Shown here in pieces: positions 38,229-50,027 of a stretch of DNA of 64,000 bases. The notes beneath the pieces were generated by a model that saw only the letters and a program-made list of their open reading frames with translations, was not told the DNA's origin and searched no databases. The stretch is from Trichosphaerium sp. ATCC 40318 (Eukaryota > Discosea > Flabellinia > Trichosidae): NCBI GenBank assembly GCA_038496445.1, contig JALMLS010000329.1:186001-250000 (forward strand), in the 5' to 3' direction. The translations under genes and the position numbers were made by a program. Every line of letters begins with the position of its first letter. Position 1 is the first letter of the stretch.

Positions 38229-40307
38229 CTAGTGCACATGGAGCACTGCTTCATGATCAAACGAGCTAGGCGGTGTAACCTTGTGAGTGCCGTTTTCTAA
38301 AGTACCAGCAGATACTTTTTTGCCTGTGGTAGGATCATACCACTCAGCTGAGAGTGCTGACGATACTTGAGATAGTGTGATACTAAAAGTCTCACTATTC
38401 GACGCAAAGACAATGTACTCCTTTCCAGTACTTTCAAGGCCATATAACGTATCACTTGAAGCGGAAGAAACCTAAAGAAGACATAAGAAAAAAAAGAAGT
38501 ACTATCTTTTCAGGTGATAATATTTTTCTTACAAAATTGTTGTTTGGTTCCATCTCCCAATACTTTACGTCCGAGAAAAATTCTTTAAGCAATTTACAGT
38601 ATGTGTATCCGGGAGTTTCATCCTATAAAGTTTCTGTTAGTGATGGTGTCGACAAAAACAATCAATCTCTTTTTTTTTTTTTTTTTTTTTGTACCATTGT
38701 TATTACATCCCAAGCAGTATCAGCGTAGTACCTAGTATTTTTTAACTTCCTTGATATTATTTAGTAAATACATACCAAGCACCATATCCACCGGCCATGT
38801 ACAGGGACCACATGACAGGAAGCATTACAATCGCAGGACTAATATTCGAATGAGAAAAAAAAAAGAAAGTTGGCCGAAACAAATATGTGCTCTACCTGTG
38901 TGGTCCATAAGTAGGGATAGGTCCTTCCTCGTACAAAAACTACATTTGATTAAACAACAAGGGCAATAGAGGTTTTAAAAAAACAATTTTAAACTCACTT
39001 CGACGTTGGTCACAGGAATGTCATGAGCTTTTCTTGACTCGATAATATTGTTGTAGTAATTCTTATGAACTTGTGCTGAAATAAAATCGCAATAATTGAA
39101 ATCAGGGCACTCAGTATGAGAAGTTATGAGCCTCTTATGAGCGTTGAGTTTTGAGAGTAAAGGTAATCTTGTTTCCCAGTACGAATTTTTCTGGTGGTAG
39201 GCTTCCTAGAACATAAATAAGCAAAACTCTTCAACTGCAATGTTATTGGTACCTTTGAAATATCGAAGATAACATTCGAGTAAGCTCCATAACGTGCTGC
39301 GACATAGCGCCAGAATAGATCATCCTGAGGACTATCATGAGCTGGCCAGTCAACAGCTTTGTTCCACACAGTAATCATCAAATGACAAATAGCATCATAC
39401 TTCTTGAGTGTCTCCATTACAACATCAAAGTGTTTAAAGTATGTTAGATCCATGCTATTATAATCAAGGTTTCCATTGTATCCCCATGGCGTAAGAGTCG
39501 TTGGTGAAACGCGAGGTGGTTCCTTGACTTTCGTTGCAAAACTAGAGTAGTTCGCATAGACGTTTACTAAGTATTGGTTGAACCCGTAAGATGACGTCAT
39601 TTTTACGAAACTGTCAAGCTCCACATTCGTTTTTACTCCTGGTAAACCAAGTGCCCAAAGCCAATCTGCTTCGTAAGCCATCATAAAGTAGCGAGTACCG
39701 TCTTCGTAGATGAAGTGATGTTTGTGATGTGGGTCAACAATGACGCCACCATGAGAAGATTCATTCTTTGGTGTACAAGTAATACTTCCTCTGTGACCGT
39801 TCAAAGAGGATTCGCTTGAGCTTGAAACCCAATCCCAAGTACCTTTTGAAACTATTAGCCGTTGTTGTACTCAAACAACTTGCCTTCAGTGTCGGGCGAG
39901 AATCTTACTTTCCATACATTGCGACCATCATAGAACGCTGTAACAACGGCCTTTGGGTAGCGAGATGTTGATAGAGATACAGAACTTTTCAAAGTAAAAG
40001 TCACTTCAACGTTCAACTGGAAGAAAAGTCAGAGTAATTTTTTTTTTGTGTCGTTTTATCACGTGAAAAAGATTTTTATACAGCTTTGTTTATAGATCGC
40101 CTGTGCGAAACGAATTCGGGTTTTTTTTGTCTAGTAACGGCAAAATTGTCGTAAATGTATTTTTTTAGGCAAAAAAACACGTGCCGTGAAGGGGTTTCCA
40201 GATGTAGTGCCGGAGAGAGGTAGTTCAAATATTTCAAACCGTTTTACACTCTGACAAGAAGTAACCACTAAGAGAGTAGCGATAATAACTATAAAACTGT
40301 GTATCAT
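38229..40307 (-). CDS. Secreted DUF5060/DUF4038 glycoside hydrolase-like protein
   Basis: The start at 40305-40307 gives a signal peptide (MIHSFIVIIATLLVVTSC). An N-terminal beta domain follows (FEIFELPLSGTTSGNPF, VEVTFTLKSSV, AVVTAFYDGRNVWKVRFSP), matching DUF5060. The central domain has GTRYFMMAYEADWLWALG, YGFNQYLVNVYANY, LTYFKHFDVVMETLKKYDAI, DDLFWRYVAARYGAYSNVIF, DISKEAYHQKNSYW and NVEFLYEEGPIPTYGPHR. This is the TIM-barrel DUF4038 (apiosidase-like) fold. A Glu in VEFLYEEG is a plausible catalytic residue. The C-terminus is a small beta domain (KEYIVFASNSETFSITL). Stop at 38229-38231. These enzymes act on plant or algal polysaccharides, mainly described in bacteria. About nine exons; a poly-T run lies in one intron. 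Substrate not determined. Confidence 0.75.
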
Positions 40308-40890
40308 GGCGACAGTTGATAGTTAACTTTGAAAAAGAGCAAGAAGTTTTGTGACCGAATTGATTGATGAAATTCTGATTGTATACATCAATATTTCTTT
40401 CAACGTCATAAAATGGAAACCCACGGCGTTTTCAAGATTCAGATGTGGCCAACCGACATTATAGTGTCATCGACAAGATAAATGACGTTTAGAGAGAAAC
40501 CTGAGCGTAGAGGTGGTCGTGGTCCGGTCCCGGCTAAGCCGGAAATAAAAATCTGTAGTCGGGTATGACGGCTAAGGACCTAGCAACAAAATCTGTATTC
40601 GGCTACCCTTTTCAAATGTGAGATTTTAAGTTCTACATACTCTCAATGGCTTTGAAATTCGTTTTATGTTGGATACATAGGTCCAAAGCCCAGTATCAAG
40701 CAAAAAGGTTGAGTTCTCTTAGCCGTTTAAGTTTTTGGGACCGGGCTAGAGCCGTTTAGCAACCTGATCGTTTGATTTCTACCTCTCTGCTGTGTCAGCC
40801 TGGTGTAGTGGACGTTAAACTCGTTGTAATATTCAAGGCTACATATATATTTACAAGGTTGACTATTTATTTTGTAGCTACAAAGGATAT
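40308..40890. other. Intergenic, locally GC-rich with short repeats
   Basis: About 580 bases. At 40500-40790 it is richer in G+C and holds short repeats: aaaatctgtagtcgggta (40548) and aaaatctgtattcggcta (40588), plus GGTCCCGG/GGGACCGGG blocks. No exon. Could be a remnant of a mobile element, but no terminal repeats or target duplication were found. Confidence 0.35.
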
Positions 40891-43800
40891 TTAAAATTCA
40901 ACTTGATTGTCAAGATAAGATAATGTTCTTTCTAATCCATCATAATCACAAGCCAAAGCTAATTTTGTATGTTCTTTAATGGCAGGATTATTAAACAAAG
41001 CTTTCAAACAGATCTGTGATCTAATAAAGTGCATTTCTTCACAGTCTGGAGCCGTCCAGTCTACCTGTTTATCCTCTTGCCAATACTGCATAACTGCTTT
41101 TCTATTACCATAATTGATTGTCAAGTAAACAACCAACAAGGACAACAAGTCATCTGATTTTTTGTACGTATACTTTTCATTCTTGACAAAAGCTTCTCTC
41201 ACATCTACACTACCATAAGCAGTGGTACCTGCAAACTTTGTATGTGTGTTGATGGGAATGGCAGTCGCCCAATCTATCAATACAAGCCTGTCAAGGTAAA
41301 GGACAATGTTACCAAGACTCACATCTCTAAGAACAAAAGTAAACAACAATTAAGATAGGAGTACAAGTACCTGTGAACATAACCAACATCATGAAGGCAT
41401 TTGAGGACCTTGATAAGTTGACTAAAGCAAGGTAGTTCGATATCAGTTTTTTTGTATGCCTTCGCAAGTGGAATGCCAACTGGAAACGTCAAAATGTATT
41501 TGAAAGCTTCACAGTTCGTATCAGCTATGGTTGTTCCGTAATGTATCTATTATAAAGTTAATAACATGTACTAAAAGCATACATATACAACCAAACAAAA
41601 AATGATTCGAGTTGAGATCGTACCAATTCAGGAGTACCAGGTATTTTCTTATCATTCACTAACTTTAAGTTTTTAACCTCAATATCCATCCATGATTCTA
41701 ATGCAGGGTCTCGGCTGAATATTTTAAGAGCACATGTTCTAGGTACACCCACGTCATCTGGACTTACTTTAATTTCATAAGTTGTTGCTGTTGCTCCCTT
41801 TCCAAGCGTTTTTGATGGCACATAAGTCACACCTGCCATTTCTATTACAGGCGACGACCATCCCAGGTTAGTAGCTGTACATCCAAGGAATTCTGAGACG
41901 ATTTTAGTTCCTTGTGCTTCAGGTGTGTCGTAGCGATAAGTATTGGACTCAAAGAAACTATACTTTTTTTGTTCGTAGTCCCACATGATTTTGATAAACA
42001 TTACTTTTGTTCTATCTGATAGGACACCCCACATGAACTTACGTAACGGTTGGCTAGTCATGTAGATAACCAAGTAGTACCTAACAACATTAAGTAAAGA
42101 AGGACGGAAGAAATGAACCAGGAAGAAGAAGAAAAAGAAGAAGAAACGTACATCAATTGACCTTTGTCTGCTGGAGAAAATGAAGATGATTCTATCTTTA
42201 GCTCCCACAGTGTCACAACTTTTCCAATTTTGGGTTCTTGTATACTCATAAAATTGGCAGTGAATACCATATCTGGTTTTTTCTGTGTACCAGACATTGA
42301 TGTTGCATGTGTATCAAAGCACTTTAGGTTTCGTAGCTTCAACTTCTTGAACTTTGTAAAAAGAAACTTTTGAATTGATTTTTCAGGATATGACCCTGGT
42401 TTACCATCAAGTGTGAAAAAGTTTTCATCTAGTTGACATAAAACTCGGTTGCCAATACGCATTTCCTTGTATTTGCTGCTTGAATCTTTCCCCGACTTTT
42501 TAGATTTTTTGTTGACTTTAGCTTGCTTTACAGCTGCTTCAGCTGCACTACACTCCACAAACATTTCGCATTCTGGATCTACCATTCCTGTGAAGTCTAT
42601 GGGACCTGTCTCTGGCTTAAATGAGAGTTGTGTTTCTTCACTTTCTGGTGTAACCACTCTGTCTTCTTTAAACTTGTTGTACACAGAGCTATAAGCTAGA
42701 GAAAGGAGTAAGCCTTAATGAAGAGCAAGAAAACATAACTGAAGATACGCACATGTACAACCACCTGAACCTAATACCGCTTGTGATGCACGGAGGCGAT
42801 CGTGGTCAATAATCAGTTTTTTTAATATTATTTGATATTGCTCATCTGCTAATCTTTTTTGGGCTTCAAGCTCTTTCCTGTTGGCTTCAAATTCGGCTTC
42901 TTGTTCTCTCCTGTTGGCTTCTAATTTGGCTTCTAATTCGGCTTCTTGTTCTCTCCTGTTGGCTTCGAATTCTTTGTTGTTGGCTTCAAATGCGGCTTCT
43001 TGTTCTCTCCTGTTGGCTTCAAATTCGGCTTCTTGTTCTCTCCTGTTGGCTTCTAATTTGGCTTCTAATTCTTTCTTGTTGGCTTCAATTTTGGCTTCAA
43101 ATTCTCTCCTTGCAGCTTCTGCTTTGGCTTCTTGTTCTTCTCGTTTTTTATCGATATTTTCCAAAGCTTTTACAAGCTGTCTATACCGCTCACTATCTTC
43201 TTCTCTACCACTTTCGTGTTGGTCAAGAACTTTTTCATTAGGATGATACGGTGGCGGAGGAGATCTTGTAGGAGAACGAGTAGATCTCGGTGATATTCCA
43301 TGATCTACAAAAACAAATATGAATAAGCTAGAATAGATTGTACAACAAATTCATTACGTAAATACTTTTGCCATAATAATGACCACATTATCGCAGACTT
43401 GACTGATCCCGGAGGACTTTGCTCATCATTAGATCTTTGATTGTTATTATATAACTCAACAAGCTCTTGATTTGTCAACTGGTAGTAGTCCGCTAGTGCA
43501 ATAATCAGAGATGAAGAAGGAAGTGAAAAAGAAAAAAAAAAACAGGTTGGACGTACTTGCGAACTGTGATTGAGCCAAGCTTCTTGCCAAAGTAGCTGTC
43601 TTTTTATTTTTATACTCCAGTTCAAGACAGTCAGCACAGCTTGCCATGTCATCTTTTTCCGCGTAAGTGACAAGGTACTTTCTAAACTTTTCACGGATTG
43701 AATTAAGCTGCTTGGCGCTCTTGGTTCGCCGTATCCTTTTCTTAGTTTTTTCTGATACAACACGTGAATTTTGGAGTAAACGTAAATCGATTAATGTGCA

Positions 43801-44568
43801 AGCCACGTACGCATTATTTGTTTAGGTGTATAGGAGCCGCTCTCATCATCACCTAGTCGTAGAGTACGTGAAAAAGACACCAAGAAGTTGTACAACAAAT
43901 CCGTTTTTGTACGTACTCTCCACTTGCCGCTTTCGCTTTTTTTTCTTGTTTTTGATTGAGTTTTTAATACGTACCGACGTTTCTATAATATCAATGATAA
44001 ATCAAGTGTTTTTGGGCTTCAAAAAAAAAGTGATGTTTGCAATGATTTAAAAAAAAATCCAAAGTCGTACTTGTCGGTCTACGGCTTGCTGTACTCTTCA
44101 CATTTCGTCGTTTGGTTGTTTTTGCTATCGAAAGTCAAAACGTGGTTGCCAACAGGCATTGAAAGATATTAGGCAGCCACAACGTTGTGTAACAACCGCT
44201 GAGCAGTTTTCAAGGTGGAAAGCAAAAGCGGGTAAACAAGATACGAAGAATTTTTTGAATTTCAAACGTTAATAACGTACGTAATTTTTGTCTAGGCTCG
44301 CTAGTATCATCTGTGTCACCTAATGGAAAGTAATTACCCATTTGAACGTGTAAAAACGCTAATTGTATAGGAGATAGTTTTACGTACTCTCTGCTGTTTC
44401 TCGCTTGCGTTTTTTAGTCTTTTTGACGATTCTTATCTTTCTTCTACCTGTTGACAGTATAAAGCGGCGAAAAACCTACTCTAGCGTACCTGTCGCGCTA
44501 CGTTTGCTTTTGGTACCACCTATACCCTTTCGTATACCTTTTTTGAGCTGTTTTCGCTTACCAGACAT
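40891..44568 (-). CDS. PD-(D/E)XK nuclease-kinase fusion (Crinkler/FunK1-like)
   Basis: A multi-exon protein. The start at 44566-44568 (MSGKRKQLKKGIRKGIGGTK) opens a basic N-terminus of several tiny exons with NLS-like KKTKKRKRE and KKKKRKRQVE blocks. A long Glu/Ala coiled coil (about 43160-42850) follows. Then comes a restriction-endonuclease-like core with KPDMVF and, one strand later, LWELKIE (D and ExK ligands; about 42300-42190), then KGQLM and DYLVIYMTSQPLRKFMWGV. A protein kinase domain follows: LGKGATATTYEIKV, CALKIF, DIEVKNLK, HRDVSLGNI, and DWA in place of DFG (LIDWATAI). The order nuclease then kinase is that of Crinkler-RHS-type effectors and fungal FunK1 proteins, thought to act in the nucleus, in host attack or in conflict with genetic parasites. 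Stop at 40891. The exact N-terminal exon set is uncertain. Confidence 0.75.
42850..43160 (-). repeat. Minisatellite coding EANRREQEAEF coiled-coil units
   Basis: Tandem 33-base units (with 12-base ELEA/KLEA inserts) encode about eight copies of EANRREQEAEF and its variants. They form the coiled coil of the nuclease-kinase. Frame is kept, and the opposite-strand open frames are by-products. Confidence 0.8.
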
Positions 44569-44987
44569 GGCGTAGCAATCACAGCTCAACGCATTGCGAA
44601 AATCGCGGTAGTGATCGTATTAAGCAAAGTCAGCGAGATTTCTCAAAGCTGGCGAGGAATTCGCGGACTACTTCTGTTTCAAAACTACAACATTTTCTCG
44701 TTCGTTGTGAAATTGGTGAGCAATTGTAACTCAAGAACATTCAATTCAGCTGTGGATAACAAGTTAGATAATCAATTACAGCAATATTTTTTGGAATCAC
44801 CTTCTCGCCACACGTGCCACATACTCTATCTGATTACCACAACAATACAATTAATAGATAGACTGGTTAAGTACATTCAAGGTTAGCAACAATGTACATA
44901 CTCAATAGGAGAACGCAAAATGCAGGACATGATATACTTTATTGAAAACTGAATCTTTGTTCGTTGTTTCGTAAGTGGAGGAGATTG
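44569..44987. other. Intergenic, promoter of nuclease-kinase gene
   Basis: About 420 bases. An open frame at 44611-44886 lacks an independent start context or family match. A CACGTG lies near 44813. No other feature seen. Confidence 0.4.
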
Positions 44988-46168
44988 TTATTTGTTATAC
45001 ATAGTTTGCTTTTCTTTGGTGGCTTTGGTGTACTTGTGCGTAAATATTTTACCCATTAAATACCTCATGAAATGTATATCATATTTTGATACATACTTGG
45101 AGATATCTTCAGTACTAGCTGAAGTCTCTCGTGACATATAAAGGCGATTCTTATTAATAATTTTGACAAAAAAATTGTCAACTTGACCTTGCGTTATCTC
45201 TGGGTTGTCAAGACAACGTAACAGTGTGGTAGCAAGGAATCCTGCTCTTACCTTATACAGCTTTGGTTGTTTATGCTTTGCGAGAGCAATACGCCAGATG
45301 CAAGTATTCTGCAAGAAGTTGACTAGTACTTGATGTTTTGGGTTCTTGGTGAGAAATGGAATAGCTGGAAAAATGTTGCTTAGTGCATCGTCATAATACG
45401 GCAACCTTCAAAACTAACTAACCGCATGGCACAAACATTTAGCTGCTTGATGCTTATCAGATCTTCTTTGTCAATATCCGAGTAGGTAGGTTTCGCAATA
45501 GTATTGATACAATGCTCGCAAATCATCAGCCAAATCTCTTTTGGTAGTATAACAACCACTCTCTCGTTTCCGGATTTCTCTTTTTCTTGTATGAAAACTT
45601 CGAGGTGATCATCGCCGAGTGACTCATTTTGTTCTTTCGTTTGAGAAGAGTCGATACTGCATTCTTCTTGACTGGCAGTGAAACTCATTTCATCTTCCCC
45701 TGCATTTGCAACCTGGTTTTCTTTATATTTTGCATCCATTGTGTTTTGTCTTGCGAGAATTCTGCTATTCCAATATTGAATGAACTCTTTATCGTAGGCA
45801 TCTAACGCTTTTGAAGCTGCTTGACATGAACATAGGCGAAAAGCGATTGTTTTGGAAAACAACAATTGTTGCAAGTGTTGTAAGTGAACTAACAGATTGT
45901 CCCAAGTCATGATTGAAGGCAATAATTGAAGAATACAACACAATAGTTCTCCATTTTGTTTTAAGGGAGTTTGTATCATGCGAGCGAAATCATCAGTTTC
46001 CGCGAATAAACGCAACTCTGTACAACAGCTGCTCTCAGAGAGCCGTTCGCTATCTTTGGAATCATAACATCTTTGAAGCGCTGATGGATAGCTCACTACC
46101 TTTGTTGCCAAAGTACGTTTAGGAGACGGAGGAGTAGGGTTTTGACTATTTATATGGTTTAGAGCCAT
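44988..46168 (-). CDS. F-box-like protein, frame break near 45400
   Basis: From the start at 46168 (MALNHINSQNPTPPSPKRTL) an open frame runs through a helical region, an acidic Ser/Glu/Gln linker, and an F-box-like motif VVVILPKEIWLMICEHC...ISIKQLNVCAMRLVSF. It then changes frame at about 45395. A second frame continues LPYYDDALSNIFPAIPFL to a stop at 44988. The two overlap by a few codons, and no normal intron separates them. The two halves read as one protein, so either there is a frameshift, a very short intron, or two overlapping genes. The C-terminal part is helical with no motif I recognise. The F-box suggests a role as an SCF adaptor; moderate confidence in that, lower in the gene structure. 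Confidence 0.5.
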
Positions 46169-47196
46169 TGCGTTGCTTTTGTCGTAGTGATCTGAAAGAA
46201 ATGCTTAAGCTTACTTATCTCTTTAAGTGAAGGCATCACAAACAATCCTTTGAGTTCTTCTTAACAGCAAGTGACATATTACGCGCTTTTTAATGTTTGA
46301 AACTTTTAGAGATCACAAAGAGATCTCACTTGTAGTTATTCTAGACATTCCTAATAAGGCAATGAACTTTTGGTTATTTGTAGCTCTTAAACTATAGTGC
46401 ACGGCAAGGTATTCTGTTGATTTCGTCCAGTATTACATATTTCCGTAAGGCTAAGAGCACAAAAAGCAGAATGTTCGCAATTCCTTTATATCAGCCTTAT
46501 AACCTCCTGTTCTGGCTCCCTACATAAGGGGATGGTACTAGCACTCAAAAGATGTCGCGTACTAACCACTACGCTATATTAACACTCACTTTGGAGTATG
46601 GTGGAACCTTATACGACAAAGGCTTGTTTTCAGTTGCAAAACCTTGAGCGAAAGCAAAGTGAAAGTTCATTTCGCTGGTCCATCCCAATACATCCTGATA
46701 GCGCATAGAACAACCAAAGAAGTATAATGCAGCCAGTTATATTACTTTAAAAGAAGTTTTAACATAGAAATGGCAGAAATTAAAAACCACAATATTTTTT
46801 TATTTTGGAGTTGTGGCTATAAAAGTTGTGTTTCATTTTGTGTTAGTACCGAAGTCGCAAAGTTGTAGCTTAGCGTAGAACCTCTTGAGGGCTGACAGTA
46901 TGACCGTGCTTGCTTATTGGGCTTATAAATACTCACATGGCGAAGGTTTTGGATATTTGAACAGTGTTTTTGATTGTGTTAATAACTAACTCAATTATTG
47001 CTACTGGATTGGTAAAAACAAATAGGAAAGCCAACAAGATATATCACACATTGTAAGTAGTAGCATCCTTTTGGTTTACTTCACTTTATGAAAATAAAAG
47101 GAGGTATACTTATATTAGTTGCATGTGAAAAAACGAGATACATGAACTTAAGTGGGTGCTCCTTATTTACGCTGTCAATTCCACAAAGCAGTCGTA
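46169..47196. other. Long intergenic region (about 1 kb)
   Basis: No exon supported. Contains the tRNA-like segment listed separately, and AT-rich stretches before the MYND gene start. Confidence 0.45.
46505..46582 (-). ncRNA. Degenerate tRNA-like segment (tRNA relic or SINE head)
   Basis: On the minus strand TAGCGTAGTGG matches the pol III A box. It is flanked by a D-stem-like GCGT/ACGC pair around AGTGGTTAGT. A CTTTTGA loop like that of a Gln (TTG) anticodon follows. The B-box region (AGTACCATCC) and T loop are poor, and the acceptor stem is not closed. A tRNA pseudogene or a SINE derived from tRNA is more likely than a working tRNA. Confidence 0.35.
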
Positions 47197-47972
47197 ATGG
47201 CGAATTGGAAGGAAGAAGCTAAGATTTCAAGGCTGGATAACAACGAAAGAGTCTATGCTCCTCAAAACCCACACCTAACCCTCCAGCAACAAGTAGAGGA
47301 CCTTCGTACAAACATAAGGACATTCTATAAAAAGCATGGCATTGCATTCATAGCCTACTGGCGCGAATTACCACTAGCACAAAAACGCGGTCTCCTCAGT
47401 ACTGTAACAGGTACGTTTGCCTCCAAAATACGCATTTAAAACGAAAAGGCGGTACAATGGCTTCAAACTGGATGGAAGCCCCTCCGTTACTTCCTAAAAT
47501 GAACAAACAGTCTCTTACAAGAAACAACGGCGCAGCTCTTATAAAAATACTAACAACGGAGATCAGCGAAGAAGATCACGATTGGAGATACTTAAGACGC
47601 ATACCACAACTAAAAGACTTCGCCTCAGGCCTCGACGCACTCGGATTTATTACACCGGAGATGATAAAAGACCTAAGAGAGAAAATCAAGCCCGAGTATT
47701 ACAATCAAGCTTGGCAACTTCAAGTTTTTGTCCTATCAACACTTTCTTTGATGATGGATGAATTCTTACAAGAAGTTATCAAGGTTAAAGATCATTACAC
47801 TGTGTATTGTTCCAATGCTTGTTGGCTCTGTAACAAGCACGAATCTCCTGGTAGTAAGTTGAAACAATGTTCAGCATGCAAACAAGCACGTTATTGCTCT
47901 ACTGCGTGTCAGAGAGAACACTGGAAAACGCACAAGACAGAGTGTAGGAAAAAACCACAATCAAAGACCTAA
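47197..47972 (+). CDS. MYND zinc-finger protein
   Basis: Two exons, with an intron at about 47416-47456 (GTACGT donor). The start at 47197 (MANWKEEAKISRLDNNERVY) is the first ATG; the frame is open upstream but lacks one. The helical N-terminal half (LRTNIRTFYKKHGIAFIAYW, LPLAQKRGLLSTV, GGTMASNWMEAPPLLPKMN, NNGAALIKIL) leads to a C-terminal MYND finger. The finger's Cys/His pattern is CWLCNKHES, CSACKQARYCSTACQREHWKTHKTEC. MYND fingers bind proline-rich peptides. No SET or other enzyme domain is present. The layout (helical N-terminal domain plus C-terminal MYND) is a family I have seen in protists and early fungi; function is not known to me. Confidence 0.75.
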
Positions 47973-48272
47973 ATGTGTACAATGTCAAGCTTATCTTTCG
48001 TTGCGTTGACACTAATAACATCCTTTCTATTAAAAATATTTGGTATATGACTCTCTTAAATATTCTTGGGTTGTACAACAGAGACTGCTCAAAACAAGTC
48101 ACTTTTTGGACTTACGAACTAGCACCAAATTTAAGCACTTGTTTCAAGACAATATGTGGTTAAGATTCGTGAAAGAAAGAGGCTAGTTTTGTTTTGAGTT
48201 CTGCAGATTACTTGACCTTCTCACGAACACTCATATTATTTTTTTGAGGAGCAGTACTATGCCTCTTTTTAT

Positions 48273-50027
48273 TTACAAAGGTGCGACTATAAGTTGGGCT
48301 CTTGGACACAATCCCAGTCCTTCTAAAGTCTGATCTTGATCTTGATATGCTTTTTTGGGAAAATTTGTAATCAGCTTAAAGTCCTTGTTTCCTGAACTCT
48401 TAACAAACGCATATACGATGCCTAGCATATCACTCTTCATAAATCTTCTCTGTACTCGCTTTCCCGCTAAGTAGAATAAGATAAGACATAGGAACTCCTA
48501 ATTTTTCTTTGCAATTTTTTTTCAAAAAAAAAGGCAAAAAGACGCACTAGGCATTTTTAGCACTAAAGTTGTTGTGTCATCACTGGCTTCAGGTTCTTCT
48601 GGTACTATAACTTCTTCTTCATTCTGTTCCTATTAGAAGCTTAAAAATGATTCCCAAAAGACAAGCAATGCAATGCAAAAAAAGATAAATTCTTGGAATA
48701 AAATGGCATACAAGTGACATTGCTATAGCAGCTTCTAGCTCGTCACCACCACTCTCGGTCATATCAACATCCGCAGAACCTTATGAAACATGAGAAATAT
48801 TTTAAATACGGGTTGAAAGGTCACCATTAGGGTTCATAGATGCACGAATAGCAGCTTGTAATGCATCTTCTTCAGACAAACCTCCTGAGTACTGCTGAAG
48901 TGATTCACGCATAGCTTTTTCTAATTCTGAATCGCCTGTTCCGCTTGCTGTACTACCAGTAGTGGTACGCCTGCTTGCTTTTACCCAATTTGTTCCAACA
49001 GGAGAGCCTTGAAAACAAGTTAATAAAATTTGAACTTTAGATTCAGAGTAACTAAAAAAAGCTCACCATCTGCGTTCCAAGAGCTTGCTAGCGCATTAGG
49101 AAATGATCCTCGAACTACATATATTGTATAGCCTCCTATTTGAAGTTGCTTGAGGTACATTCTAGAACAAGACTTAGAAATAACAATTAAAAACGAAACT
49201 GTAAGTTCATCGCAATCTTACCCCAAGTATAGCTCTGATTTGTATTCAGGTTCTTTATTTATACTGTTTAAATCCCACCATTCACCATGAAGCTTACGTA
49301 TTGCTAGCCAATGACTCTGTAGATTACATATAAAGGCCGATTCTTTCCTAGTTGAAACAAAATTAACAAAAAAAAGAGTTGATTTTTTGCGTCTTCGATT
49401 TTTCCTCTGAGAGCTTCTTTTTTAATTTAAAACGTACTCAGGGTTTTGCATTACATCCTTCAAGTCAGGGCTTTGTATATTAAGAGCAGTAAGACCCCAC
49501 ACGTTTAGACTTTCGCTCAAAACAGAAATAGAAAAGTTCCCATCAAGCGCGACGTTTCCAGAGTCTTCCTGTAAGTGATTTTAGAGTTTACAAGGAGTTT
49601 CGTATTTAATTTAGAGCCGCAAGGGAACGTTTAGGATTGTTTTAGTGAGAATTTGGGATTTTCAAGTATTTTTGTGTTTTTGAGCGGTTTAAACTGAGTT
49701 AGGGCTATTTGAGCTACTGCACGTACTGCTGCGAATTTAATAAAGTCTGTTGTGTCTGTACCCGCTTCCGCCATCAATTCTCTCTCTTTAAGATCTAGTT
49801 TACGCGCCACTTGCATTAGATCGATTTCGTTAAAGTACGACCCTAATTGCGTTTAACGGCGATAATTGGCTTCAGAATTCTGTATTCGCCTAATATTTCC
49901 TATAGTACCTTGGAGGAGGTTGTTCAAACAATGGACGCCACACAAGGCAGCATCTAAAAATGTTTTAATCAAAGAAATGCAAACTAGCTGTTGTACCTTG
50001 TTTTTCATGGTAAAGGTAGGAGCTCAT
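48273..50027 (-). CDS. ATXN3: Ataxin-3-like Josephin deubiquitinase with UIMs and UBX domain
   Basis: The start at 50025-50027 reads MSSYLYHEKQ; after the intron it continues DAALCGVHCLNNLLQ, with the catalytic Cys. Further exons give YFNEIDLMQVARKLDLKERE, then SHWLAIRKLHGEWWDLNS, which supplies catalytic His and Asn. Josephin proteases cut or edit ubiquitin chains, working with p97/VCP. Three ubiquitin-interacting motifs follow (SELEKAMRESLQQY, EDALQAAIRASM, DELEAAIAMSL; about 48950-48720). The C-terminus is a UBX domain (RRFMKSDMLGIVYAFV, DFKLITNFPKKAY, TLEGLGLCPRAQLIV), ending at 48273-48275. Josephin-UIM-UBX is the plant/protist arrangement; animal ataxin-3 has lost UBX and carries polyQ instead. 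No polyQ here. The UBX is the expected p97-binding part. Confidence 0.88.

Noticed and set aside
42881-43246. 121-residue + frame of Ser/Leu/Ala repeats (LLLASNSASCS)
   Set aside because: It is antisense to the EANRREQEAEF coiled-coil minisatellite.
47152-47196. N-terminal extension of the MYND protein
   Set aside because: The extended frame begins with GTG, not ATG; the first ATG is at 47197.
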